Positions 34,921-43,063 of a DNA stretch of 64,000 nt are shown here, piece after piece. Under the pieces are notes generated by a model. That model was given only the letters and a program-made list of their open reading frames with translations, had not been told where the DNA came from and did no database searches. Both the position numbers and the translations under genes were made by a program. The DNA is from Sphingomonas sp. Leaf230 (GTDB lineage: Bacteria; Pseudomonadota; Alphaproteobacteria; Sphingomonadales; Sphingomonadaceae). The stretch covers positions 310,001 through 374,000 of the forward strand of contig NZ_LMKW01000011.1 in assembly GCF_001421745.1 (NCBI RefSeq), read 5' to 3'. The stretch's first letter is position 1. Each line of letters opens with the position of its first letter.

Positions 34921-35859
34921 ATGCGCGTGTTGGTGACGGGATTGGGCGACATCGCTCACAAGGGATATCTGCCGGTGCTGGCGGCCAACCCCGAACTGGA
35001 ACTCCATCTGGCGACACGCGACCAGCGGGTTCTCCGTGAAGCCGGACGTTCGTTCCGCGTGCCTCACCTTCATGCCAGCGTAGAGCATGCATTGGAGGCG
35101 GCGACCTTCGACGCGGCGTTCATCCACGCGGCCACCAGCGCGCATCCTGCGCTCGTTCGACTGTTGCTGGAGCGGCGTATCCCCACCTTCGTCGACAAGC
35201 CGCTCGCCGACAATCTTGCCGAAGTCCAACAGCTTGTGGCGCTGGCGGAACGCCAGGAAACCCTCCTGACAATAGGATTCAACCGCCGGTTTGCCCCGGA
35301 CTATGCGGCGCTTCGTGGTGCCGACACGGATTTGATCGTCATGGAAAAGCACCGTCACCGACAGGCCGACACGCCGCGCAAAGTGGTGTTCGACGACTTC
35401 ATCCATGTCGTCGACACGCTGCTGTTTCTGGCACCTGCCCCAATACTGCGCCGCACGATCGAGACTCATGTTGAGCATGGGCTGCTCAAGGCGGTGACGC
35501 TGATGCTGGCCGGTGACGGCTTTACGGCCATCGGCACGATGCACCGGGATAGCGGACTCGATGAGGAACGACTGGACGTGATCGGTAACGGCGTGCGGCA
35601 GTCGGTCCGGAACATGTCGGAACTGGTGCGCTCCGCAGGCACGGAGTGCCACCACCGGCGCGGTGACTGGACCTCCGTCGGACGTCAGCGTGGCTTCGAG
35701 GACATGTGCGCGGACTTTCTGACGGCAGTACGAGAGAAACGCCCCACCCCGGCTGCAGACATCCTGGCGACGCACGCGCTCTGCGAAGCCATCACCTTCC
35801 ATGCGGATGCGCAAGCAACACCGGACCGACCGTCTTATACAAATATTTCAGCTAATTAG
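34921..35859 (+). CDS. Gfo/Idh/MocA-family oxidoreductase
   Basis: Cytoplasmic NAD(P)-binding protein of 312 residues. Rossmann motif LVTGLGDIAHKGYLPVLA (4-21), the conserved lysine in FVDKPLADNLAEVQ near residue 98, and a C-terminal domain with DDFIHVVDTLLFL containing a likely catalytic His. Substrate is unknown; the VDKP and short C-terminus place it away from the galactose enzyme at 2398-3339. Stand-alone gene. Confidence 0.78.
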   Translation: MRVLVTGLGDIAHKGYLPVLAANPELELHLATRDQRVLREAGRSFRVPHLHASVEHALEAATFDAAFIHAATSAHPALVRLLLERRIPTFVDKPLADNLAEVQQLVALAERQETLLTIGFNRRFAPDYAALRGADTDLIVMEKHRHRQADTPRKVVFDDFIHVVDTLLFLAPAPILRRTIETHVEHGLLKAVTLMLAGDGFTAIGTMHRDSGLDEERLDVIGNGVRQSVRNMSELVRSAGTECHHRRGDWTSVGRQRGFEDMCADFLTAVREKRPTPAADILATHALCEAITFHADAQATPDRPSYTNISAN

Positions 35860-36077
35860 AACATCGTCCGAGGCACTTGAGAAATACGCGTCAAGTATCT
35901 CAAAACCAAATCGGTTGGGTTTGAGCGTCGAATTCTCCTCATCGTAAGCAACTAGTCCGCATCGATAACCGATACAATTATCCGTCCGATCCGGACATGT
36001 TATCATCAGGAACCCACGCGGTCTGGAATCGTTGGTGCCCCGCAGCCGCAACGGCTGTTCCATGAGAAGAGTGACTT

Positions 36078-36335
36078 ATGATTAAAACATTGATTCTCGG
36101 CGCGTCCGCCGTCGCCATGACTGCCCTGCCAGTTGCGGCCAGCGCCGCGCCTGTCGCCAATTCGGCACAGTCGCTCTCGGTGGCGTCGCCGGTTCGTGCG
36201 GGCACGTCGTCGAAGAAGGCAAGCAATCTCACCGGCGTGAGCATTGTTCCGCTGATCATCGGCGTCGGCATCGTCGCTGGTGTGACGTACCTGATCGTCG
36301 ACCATGAAGACGACAACAACTCCGACAGCAACTAA
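36078..36335 (+). CDS. Small exported or membrane protein, 85 residues
   Basis: Not recognised by name. A signal-peptide-like start (MIKTLILGASAVAMTALPVAASA), a Ser/Ala-rich stretch, one hydrophobic segment VSIVPLIIGVGIVAGVTYLIV, and an acidic end DHEDDNNSDSN. GAGAAGAG lies 7 nt before the ATG and a rho-independent terminator follows, so it is a separately transcribed real gene. The 218-bp upstream is unusually AT-rich for this window. Confidence 0.75.
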   Translation: MIKTLILGASAVAMTALPVAASAAPVANSAQSLSVASPVRAGTSSKKASNLTGVSIVPLIIGVGIVAGVTYLIVDHEDDNNSDSN

Positions 36336-36340
36336 GTGAA

Positions 36341-36369
36341 ATGGGTCGGGTAACACCGGCCCATTTTTC
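36341..36369 (+). terminator. Rho-independent terminator of the small exported protein gene
   Basis: Stem ATGGGTCGG/CCGGCCCAT (one G-T pair) with a six-base loop, followed by TTTTTCT. It begins 6 bp after the stop of the 85-residue protein gene. Confidence 0.8.
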
Positions 36370-36413
36370 TATCGAACAGATTGCCGCGGATCGACCCGCA
36401 TCGAGGCGAACCG

Positions 36414-36833
36414 ATGACCCGCGCATGGCTTCTACTGGCGCTGCTGGCATGGCCCGCCGACCTTGCCGCAATGCCGTCGGCCGATCCTACCGGCACCGGA
36501 TTGGCGCGTTGCCTGGAGCGCGAAGCCAACGCCTCCACCGCCGGCCAGACCGAATGCCAAGCTACAGCGCTGCGCGACTATGATCGGCGCATGAACCTTG
36601 CGTACGCGGCACTGCTGCGGCGGCTCCCTGCCCCGGCAGCGCAATCCCTGCGCCAATCGCAAAGGGCCTGGATCACCTTCCGGGATGCCGAGGACAGGGC
36701 GCGAACTGCTATCTACGCCACCCGCAGCGGCACGATGTACGTCCCGATGGAGGCGGCTGCCGGGACAATCCTGACGCGAGACCGCGCGCTGCTACTAGAA
36801 GGCTATGCCCGCGTACTCTCGATCGAGCGCTAA
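36414..36833 (+). CDS. LprI-like (DUF1311) secreted protein, copy 2
   Basis: A 139-residue protein with signal peptide (TRAWLLLALLAWPADLAAM) and a DUF1311 domain: ARCLEREANASTAGQTECQ, DYDRRMNLAYAALLRRLPAP, RQSQRAWITFRDAEDRA. ATG 36414 is chosen because the signal peptide begins there. Shares the LxxRLP...SQRAWI core with the protein at 34421-34774, but has only two of its cysteines. Envelope role unknown. Confidence 0.78.
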   Translation: MTRAWLLLALLAWPADLAAMPSADPTGTGLARCLEREANASTAGQTECQATALRDYDRRMNLAYAALLRRLPAPAAQSLRQSQRAWITFRDAEDRARTAIYATRSGTMYVPMEAAAGTILTRDRALLLEGYARVLSIER

Positions 36834-36842
36834 CCGTCCCGA

Positions 36843-37751
36843 TTAACTGGCAAGTCGGGCGACGAGGAAATCGACGAACACGCGCACGCGCGCCGGCGTG
36901 TTCGTGCCGCCGACGAACACCGCGTGGATCTGCTCGACATCGCCTGGATTGAAGTCCTCCAGTACGGGCACGAGCCGTCCCGCGGCGATGTCGTCGACGA
37001 CGCTGAACGCGCCGACACGCGCGATCCCGACCGCCGCACAGGCAAGCTGGCCCAGCGTCTCGCCGTTGTTCGCCTCGATATTGCCCTTCACCGACAACGC
37101 GATATCCTGCCCGTCGCGGCGGAATGGCCAAACCGGTTCGACGCGACGAAAGTTGAAGTTGAGGCAATTGTGCGCGTGCAGGTCTTCCGGGACCATCGGC
37201 GTCCCGCACCGTGCGAGATAGTCGGGCGCCGCGACGATGACGCGGCCGCTTTCGCCCAGTTTGCGCGCGGTCAGCAGGCTGTCGGCCAGCGGACCGAAGC
37301 GCACCGCGACGTCCGCCTGCCCGCCCGCGACATCGACGAGCGTATCGGTTAGTGCGAAATCGACCAGGATATGCGGATACGAACGCGCGAACTCGCCCAG
37401 CAGAGGCACGATGCACAACCGCCCATGCGATAGCGCGGCGCTGATCCGCAGCCGCCCGCGCGGCGCACCTTGATCCGCGATCTGCTGTTCCGCGTCGTCC
37501 AGGTCGGCGAGGATCCGCCGCGCGGTCTGCAGATAGACCTGCCCCTCGACGGTCGGCGTCAGGGCCCGCGTCGAGCGCAGCAGCAACCGCACGCCAAGCC
37601 GTGTCTCGATCCGGTCGATCGACCGCGCCACCGCCGATGGCGTCAGCCCCAGCGCGCGACCAGCCCCCGAGAAACTGCCCTCGCGCATCACCGTCGCGAA
37701 GATCTCCAGCGCACGGGCCCGGTCGGCGCCTATCCCGATCTTTGCGTCCAC
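36843..37751 (-). CDS. LysR-family transcriptional regulator
   Basis: A 302-residue regulator; N-terminal winged helix (FATVMREGSFSGAGRALGLT, about 19-38) and a substrate domain typical of the CrgA/DmlR-like group that works on aldo/keto reductase and exporter genes (RLRISAALSHGRLCIVPLL; YLARCGTPMVPEDLHAHNCL). Divergent from an aldo/keto reductase gene with an 87-bp intergenic space; likely regulates it and the following MFS and SDR genes. No clear palindrome found. Confidence 0.88.
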   Translation of the reverse strand: MDAKIGIGADRARALEIFATVMREGSFSGAGRALGLTPSAVARSIDRIETRLGVRLLLRSTRALTPTVEGQVYLQTARRILADLDDAEQQIADQGAPRGRLRISAALSHGRLCIVPLLGEFARSYPHILVDFALTDTLVDVAGGQADVAVRFGPLADSLLTARKLGESGRVIVAAPDYLARCGTPMVPEDLHAHNCLNFNFRRVEPVWPFRRDGQDIALSVKGNIEANNGETLGQLACAAVGIARVGAFSVVDDIAAGRLVPVLEDFNPGDVEQIHAVFVGGTNTPARVRVFVDFLVARLAS

Positions 37752-37838
37752 GTCACAAATCCTTCGCCGTCACATCGTCTAATAAGGGGGCACCATACCG
37801 TCCATCTATGCACCAACGCGAACATCGGGGATACGCAC

Positions 37839-38873
37839 ATGGACTATCGGCAATTGGGATCATCGGGCTTGCGCGTTCCCGTGTTGAGCTTCGGCACCGC
37901 GACCTTCGGCGGCACCGGGCCGTTGTTCGGCGCGTGGGGACGCAGCGACGAGACCGAAGCACGGCGGCTGGTCGATGTCTGCCTGGAGGCGGGCGTGACA
38001 TTGTTCGACACCGCCGACGTCTATTCCAACGGTGCCTCGGAGTCCGTGCTCGGCGCGGCGATCAGGGGGCGGCGCGACCGGGTGTTGATCTCGACCAAGA
38101 CCGGCCTGCCGATGGGTGACGGCCCGCAGGACTGGGGCGCGTCCCGGTCGCGACTGATCCGCGCGGTCGAGGATTCGTTGCGGCGGTTAGGAACCGATTA
38201 CATCGACCTGCTCCAGCTTCACGCCTTCGATGCATCGACCCCGACCGAGGAGGTGATCGGCACGCTCGACACGCTGATCGCTGCGGGCAAGATCCGCTAT
38301 GCGGGCGTGTCCAACTATCCCGGTTGGCAGCTTCTGAAGGCGCAAGGCATCGCCGACCGCCACGGCTCGCCGCGGCTAGTCGCGCACCAGGTCTATTACT
38401 CGCTGATCGGTCGCGCGTACGAGGCAGACCTGATGCCGGTCGGCGCGGATCAGGGAGTCGGCGCGCTGGTGTGGAGCCCGCTTGGCTGGGGTCGCCTGAC
38501 CGGCAAGATCGGGCGCGACCGGCCGATCCCCGCGGGCAGCCGCCTGCACGATACCGAACAATTCGCACCGCCGGTCGAGGCCGAGCACCTCTACCGCGTG
38601 ATCGACGCGCTCGAGGCGGTCGCGGCGGAGACAGGCAAGACGGTGCCGCAGGTCGCGATCAACTGGCTGTTGCGCCGCCCAACCGTATCGTCCGTCATCA
38701 TCGGCGCACGCAACGAAGCCCAGTTGCGCGACAATCTGGGGGCGGTCGGCTGGGAACTGACGGTCGCACAGGTCGCTATGCTCGATACGGCCAGCGATGT
38801 GCTGCCACCCTACCCCCATACGCCCTATCGCCAGCAAGAGGGTTTCGCCCGGCTGAACCCTGCGCTGGTCTGA
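37839..38873 (+). CDS. Aldo/keto reductase
   Basis: NADPH-dependent TIM-barrel reductase of 344 residues. Catalytic tetrad members are visible: Asp in LFDTADVYSNG (Asp/Tyr near 54-59), Lys in LISTKTGLPMG near 88, and His in LLQLHAFDAST near 128; the C-terminal NADP segment SSVIIGARNEAQLRDN is typical. ATG 37839 starts the family N-terminus MDYRQLGSSGLRV. Lies divergent from a LysR gene and 11 bp before an MFS gene. Substrate unknown. Confidence 0.9.
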   Translation: MDYRQLGSSGLRVPVLSFGTATFGGTGPLFGAWGRSDETEARRLVDVCLEAGVTLFDTADVYSNGASESVLGAAIRGRRDRVLISTKTGLPMGDGPQDWGASRSRLIRAVEDSLRRLGTDYIDLLQLHAFDASTPTEEVIGTLDTLIAAGKIRYAGVSNYPGWQLLKAQGIADRHGSPRLVAHQVYYSLIGRAYEADLMPVGADQGVGALVWSPLGWGRLTGKIGRDRPIPAGSRLHDTEQFAPPVEAEHLYRVIDALEAVAAETGKTVPQVAINWLLRRPTVSSVIIGARNEAQLRDNLGAVGWELTVAQVAMLDTASDVLPPYPHTPYRQQEGFARLNPALV

Positions 38874-38884
38874 GGAACGACATC

Positions 38885-40078
38885 ATGAAACTCAATCCCG
38901 GCCTGCTGGCCCTCGCCGTCGGCGCGTTCGGCATCGGCGTGACCGAATTTGCGCCGATGGGCCTGCTTCCCGTCATCGCGACCGATCTAGGCGTGTCGAT
39001 CCCGACCGCGGGGTTGCTGATCAGCGCCTATGCGCTCGGTGTCGTGATCGGTGCGCCGTTGATGACGCTTACCACCGGGCGGGTGCCGCGGCGGACGTTG
39101 CTGATCGCCCTCGCCGGTATTTTCACCATCGGCAACCTGCTCGCGGCGGTATCGACCGGCTACGGCATGCTGATGGCCGCGCGGATCCTGACCTCGTTCA
39201 ACCACGGCGCGTTCTTCGGCGTCGGGTCGATCGTCGCGGCCAGCCTCGTACCGGCGGAACGACGCGCGGGCGCGGTGGCGGCGATGTTCATGGGGCTGAC
39301 GATCGCGAACGTCGTCGGCGTGCCGCTCGCGACCTGGGCAGGCGACCATCTCGGCTGGCGCGCGTCGTTCTGGGGCATATCGGCGCTCGGCGTGGCGACG
39401 ATGGCGGCGCTGCGGCTGACGCTGCCGGCTTTGCCTGCGCCCGAGGGCAGCGATGCGATGGCGGAACTGCGCGTACTGACACGGGGCCCCGTGCTCGGCG
39501 CGCTGGGCCTGACCGTGGTGGGCGCGAGCGCGATGTTCACCGTGTTCACCTACATCACGCCGATCTTGCGCGAAGTGACCCACGCCTCGCTCGGCTACAT
39601 CACCGCGATGCTGGTGACCTACGGCCTGGGGCTAACGCTCGGCAACTGGCTCGGCGGCCGTTTCGCCGATCGCTCGGTCGACCGGACGTTGATCGTCACG
39701 CTCGCCTCCCTGACGGCAATCTTGATCGTGTTCGCACTGCTGATGCCGTTCAAGATTCCGACCGCGATCCTCATCTTCCTCTGGGGTATCGCGAGTTTCG
39801 CGCTCGTTCCGCCGCTGCAGATCCGCGTGATGCATGCCGCGGCGGACGCGCCCAACCTCGCATCCGCGATGAACATCGGCGCGTTCAACCTGGGCAACGC
39901 GATCGGCGCGGCAGTCGGCGGTGGCGTGATCGCGGCAGGGTTCGGGTATCCGGCGGTGGCGATGGCGGGTGCCGTCTCGTCGGCTCTCGGGCTGATCGCG
40001 GTCGTCGTCAGCGTTCGTAGGGTTGCCACGCGCAGTCGCCGCCATCCTGCGTCGGTGGGCACGGTCGAGGCTATGTAG
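38885..40078 (+). CDS. MFS exporter (AraJ/YdhP-like)
   Basis: Inner-membrane protein of 397 residues with twelve predicted helices; the loop 2-3 motif of the DHA1 group appears as TGRVPRRTLLIAL, and FNHGAFFGVGSIVAASL and PLATWAGDHLGWRASF are typical of AraJ-like exporters. GAGGA lies about 7 nt before the ATG, and the gene starts 11 bp after the aldo/keto reductase stop, so they are co-transcribed. Substrate unknown. Confidence 0.88.
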   Translation: MKLNPGLLALAVGAFGIGVTEFAPMGLLPVIATDLGVSIPTAGLLISAYALGVVIGAPLMTLTTGRVPRRTLLIALAGIFTIGNLLAAVSTGYGMLMAARILTSFNHGAFFGVGSIVAASLVPAERRAGAVAAMFMGLTIANVVGVPLATWAGDHLGWRASFWGISALGVATMAALRLTLPALPAPEGSDAMAELRVLTRGPVLGALGLTVVGASAMFTVFTYITPILREVTHASLGYITAMLVTYGLGLTLGNWLGGRFADRSVDRTLIVTLASLTAILIVFALLMPFKIPTAILIFLWGIASFALVPPLQIRVMHAAADAPNLASAMNIGAFNLGNAIGAAVGGGVIAAGFGYPAVAMAGAVSSALGLIAVVVSVRRVATRSRRHPASVGTVEAM

Positions 40079-40153
40079 AAGCCGCCCCCTGGACGATGGG
40101 GACCGAACGCGCATCGCCTGCGTTGTACGGCCGCTATCATCAGGAGACGCACC

Positions 40154-40921
40154 ATGAACCCAACCGGCAACACTATCCTCATCACCGGCGGCGGGTCGGG
40201 TATCGGCGCCGCGCTGGCGCAGCGTCTCCACGATGCGGGCAACGCGGTGATCGTTGCCGGCCGACGTCAGGAAGCGCTCGACGAGGCGATCGCAGGGCGG
40301 GAGAACATGAGTGCGATCACGCTCGACATCGACGACCCCGCCGCGATCGAGGACTTTGCCAAGCGCGTCGTCGCCGAACATCCCGCACTCAACGTACTGG
40401 TCAACAATGCCGGCATCATGAAGCTGGAGGACGCCGCGACCCGCCGTGATCTGACCGATGCGGAGGCCACGATCGTCACCAATCTGCTGGGTCCGATCCG
40501 GCTGACCAATGCGCTGGTCGATCATCTTGCGGCACAGTCCGGCGGCACGATCGTCAACCTGACGTCCGGGCTCGCCTATGTCCCACTGACCGCCGCACCC
40601 ACCTATTCGGCGACCAAGGCGGCGATCCATTCCTACACCGTGTCCTTGCGTCGCGTCCTGGACGGCAAGGTCGAGGTGGTCGAGATCGCGCCCCCCGGCG
40701 TGCAGACCGGTCTTACCCCCGGGCAGGAAACGCGCCCCGGCTACATGCCGCTGGAGGCGTTTGCGGATGAGGTCATGGCGCTTTGGACGCAGCAGCCCAC
40801 GCCTAACGAGATACTCGTCGAACGTGTTCGGCCGTTGCGCAATGCCGAAGCCGATCATCGCTTTCCGGAAGCCGTCGTGCAGTTGAACGAAATGGCCGAA
40901 CGCGCGCGCCGCGGGGGCTGA
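40154..40921 (+). CDS. SDR-family oxidoreductase (DltE-like)
   Basis: Classical short-chain dehydrogenase of 255 residues: TGGGSGIG cofactor motif at residues 11-18, NNAGIM near 88, catalytic Ser in VNLTSGLAYV and YSATK near residue 154-158. The PPGVQTGL stretch and helical C-terminus resemble DltE/YdfG-type enzymes of unknown substrate. Third gene downstream of the LysR-regulated aldo/keto reductase; a terminator-like hairpin follows. Confidence 0.88.
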   Translation: MNPTGNTILITGGGSGIGAALAQRLHDAGNAVIVAGRRQEALDEAIAGRENMSAITLDIDDPAAIEDFAKRVVAEHPALNVLVNNAGIMKLEDAATRRDLTDAEATIVTNLLGPIRLTNALVDHLAAQSGGTIVNLTSGLAYVPLTAAPTYSATKAAIHSYTVSLRRVLDGKVEVVEIAPPGVQTGLTPGQETRPGYMPLEAFADEVMALWTQQPTPNEILVERVRPLRNAEADHRFPEAVVQLNEMAERARRGG

Positions 40922-40926
40922 TCGCT

Positions 40927-40957
40927 GGTGCCTCGACGTACGAAACGTCGAAGCACC
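40927..40957 (+). terminator. Probable terminator after the SDR gene
   Basis: Arms GGTGCCTCGACGT and ACGTCGAAGCACC pair with a single mismatch around a short loop, followed five bases on by CCTTTTCT. The T-run is short and not adjacent, so confidence is moderate. Confidence 0.5.
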
Positions 40958-41026
40958 ACCCGCCTTTTCTGCTAACTATTCTCAATAGCCTTGATCTGCC
41001 TGTTGCGAGCCGATAGGCGGATCAGC

Positions 41027-41683
41027 GTGAACGCGTCCCAAACTTCCCCGTCGCCCGCGACGATCGCCAAGCGCAAACGCAAATGGCGAAGCTGGTGGCT
41101 CAAGCAATTGCACAGTTGGCACTGGATCAGCGCGGCGCTGTCGCTGACCGCGATGCTGTTGTTCGCGATCACCGGCATCACGCTCAATCACGCCGCGTCG
41201 ATCGGTGCCAAACCGGTGGTCGTGGAGAAAAGCGGGACGTTACCGCGCTCGCTGCTCCACATGCTCAGCGCACCGCATACCGCCGACGCGCCGCTCCCCG
41301 TTCCCGTCGCCAAGGCGGTCGCGAACGCGGTCGGGCTCGATCCCGCCGGCAAGCCCGTCGAATGGTCCGATAGCGACGCCTATGTCGCCTTGCCCCGCCC
41401 CGGCGGCGACGGCTGGGTCAGCATTGCGCGCGCGACCGGCGCGATCACCGCGGAAACCACCGATCGTGGCTGGATCTCGTATCTGAACGACCTGCACAAG
41501 GGTCGCAACGCGGGCGCGGCGTGGTTCTGGTTCATCGACGTCTTCGCAGGGGCGTGCATCCTCTTCACGCTCACCGGGCTCCTGCTGCTGCAACTCCACG
41601 CGCGGCACCGGCCCTCGACCTGGCCGATCGTCGCGGCCGGACTCGCGCTTCCCGTCTTGCTCGCCATACTGTTCATCCATTGA
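41027..41683 (+). CDS. PepSY-associated transmembrane protein
   Basis: A 218-residue inner-membrane protein: basic N-terminus, helix 1 with histidines (KQLHSWHWISAALSLTAMLL ... GITLNHA), a periplasmic PepSY-like part of about 120 residues ending NDLHKGRNAGAAWFWFIDVF, then helices 2 and 3 (GACILFTLTGLLLLQLHA; WPIVAAGLALPVLLAILFI). The paired histidines could bind haem or iron, as in related reductases. GTG 41027 is preferred (AGGCGGA five bases upstream) over TTG 40991. First gene of a four-gene set with DUF2271, DUF4198 and ApbE proteins; likely passes electrons across the membrane. Confidence 0.85.
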   Translation: MNASQTSPSPATIAKRKRKWRSWWLKQLHSWHWISAALSLTAMLLFAITGITLNHAASIGAKPVVVEKSGTLPRSLLHMLSAPHTADAPLPVPVAKAVANAVGLDPAGKPVEWSDSDAYVALPRPGGDGWVSIARATGAITAETTDRGWISYLNDLHKGRNAGAAWFWFIDVFAGACILFTLTGLLLLQLHARHRPSTWPIVAAGLALPVLLAILFIH

Positions 41684-41694
41684 GGGGTTTCGCC

Positions 41695-42189
41695 ATGCGT
41701 CCTACCGCGTTCCTGTTGCTCGGCGGGGCGATCACCGCGCCTGCCCTGTCGTCGCCTGCGGTTGCAGCGCCGCCCGGTGCGGTGACGATCACGGTTCCGC
41801 GGCTCGACGTCGCCGAATATCATCGCCCCTATGTCGCGGTATGGCTGGAGCCGGTCGGCGGCGGCGCGCCGCGGACGCTGGCGGTCTGGTACGACCTCAA
41901 GAAGCGCGGCAACGATCCCGGTACCAAATGGCTCGCGGACCTGCGCGCATGGTGGCGCAAGGGCGGCCGCAGCATGACGATGCCCGCCGACGGCGTCAGC
42001 GGCGCGACGCGGACGCCGGGCCAGTACACCATCCCCCTGCCCGCCGACGTCAAACCCGGCCAGTATGTCCTCAATGTCGAGGCTGCGCGCGAGACCGGTG
42101 GTCGCGAACTCGTCTCCGTACCGCTTACCGCCGGAGCCCGCACCACGGGCAAGACCGAGCTCGGCGCCGTCGCCATCTCCGCCCGCTAA
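41695..42189 (+). CDS. DUF2271 periplasmic protein with an ApbE flavinylation motif
   Basis: A 164-residue exported protein. Signal peptide to about residue 24 (...ALSSPAVAA), a DUF2271 domain (VAVWLEPVGGGAPRTLAVWY), and the sequence DGVSGAT at residues 99-105. This exactly fits the D-x-x-[ST]-G-A-T motif to which ApbE attaches FMN, predicting FMN on Thr105. The ApbE gene is two genes downstream, which supports this. ATG 41695 lies 11 bp after the PepSY-TM gene. I infer a flavin electron carrier in the periplasm. Confidence 0.85.
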   Translation: MRPTAFLLLGGAITAPALSSPAVAAPPGAVTITVPRLDVAEYHRPYVAVWLEPVGGGAPRTLAVWYDLKKRGNDPGTKWLADLRAWWRKGGRSMTMPADGVSGATRTPGQYTIPLPADVKPGQYVLNVEAARETGGRELVSVPLTAGARTTGKTELGAVAISAR

Positions 42190-42199
42190 GGATCACAGC

Positions 42200-43039
42200 A
42201 TGAAGCCTTTTGTTGCACGCCTGATGGCCGCCGCTGCGCTGCTGTCGATCCCCGCCGCGCTGTCTGCGCACCGCATGTGGCTGTTGCCGTCGGCCACCGT
42301 GTTCTCAGGGACCGATGGCTGGGTGACGGTCGACGCCGCGGTCTCGAACGACCTGTTCTTCTTCGATCACCAGCCGCTCCGCCTCGACGGCATGAAGGTG
42401 TGGCAGCCCGACGGCAGCGAAGGCGCGTTGCAGAACGGTGCGACCGGGCGCTATCGCTCGGTGTTCGACGTCAAGCTCGACAAGCCCGGCACGTGGAAGA
42501 TCGGCACGCAGATGTCCGCCGTCATGGGCAGCTTCAAGGTCGATGGCGTCGAGAAGCGCCTCGGCGGCCGTCGCGGTCCGCCGCAGCCGAACGCGCCCGC
42601 CCCGCTGACCGTCGCCGACATCCCCGCCAACGCGACTGACGTGAAGGTCACCGAGGTATCGGGCCGCAACGAGATCTTCGTGACCGCCGGCGCGCCGACC
42701 ACCACCGTCTTCAAGCCGACCGGCAAGGGCCTTGAGTTCGCACCGATCACCCACCCCGACGAACTGGTCGCGGGCGAGACCGCCAAGTTCCGCTTCCTGG
42801 TCGATGGCAAGCCCGAGGCGGGGTTGAAGGTGACAGTGATTCCAGGCGGCAAACGCTATCGCAACGACGAGGGCGCACGCGAGCTGACCACCGGCGCTGA
42901 CGGCGTGTTGAGCGTCTCGTGGCCGACCGCCGGGATGTACTGGCTCAACGCAACGCTGACCGACGCCAAGGCAACGAGCCCGCGTGCGACCGAACGCCGG
43001 ATGAGCTACGTCACGACGCTCGAAGTGCTCACGCCCTGA
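42200..43039 (+). CDS. DUF4198 periplasmic protein
   Basis: A 279-residue exported protein with signal peptide cleaved near ALSA, leaving mature N-terminus HRMWLLPS, where the leading histidine resembles the metal-binding end of nickel/cobalt NikM-type proteins. Beta-rich domains follow (DLFFFDHQPLRLDG; GETAKFRFLVDGKPEAGLKV; SVSWPTAGMYWLNATL). DUF4198 proteins accompany metal uptake or extracytosolic electron transfer. Ten bases downstream of the DUF2271 gene, upstream of ApbE. No flavinylation motif seen. Confidence 0.83.
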   Translation: MKPFVARLMAAAALLSIPAALSAHRMWLLPSATVFSGTDGWVTVDAAVSNDLFFFDHQPLRLDGMKVWQPDGSEGALQNGATGRYRSVFDVKLDKPGTWKIGTQMSAVMGSFKVDGVEKRLGGRRGPPQPNAPAPLTVADIPANATDVKVTEVSGRNEIFVTAGAPTTTVFKPTGKGLEFAPITHPDELVAGETAKFRFLVDGKPEAGLKVTVIPGGKRYRNDEGARELTTGADGVLSVSWPTAGMYWLNATLTDAKATSPRATERRMSYVTTLEVLTP

Positions 43040-43063
43040 GGCGTGCGGCATGAGTTTGGCGGC

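Noticed and set aside
35848..36063. A 71-codon minus-strand frame in the AT-rich gap before the 85-residue protein
   Set aside because: No ribosome site, no recognisable fold, overlap with the promoter region of the plus-strand gene; likely chance.
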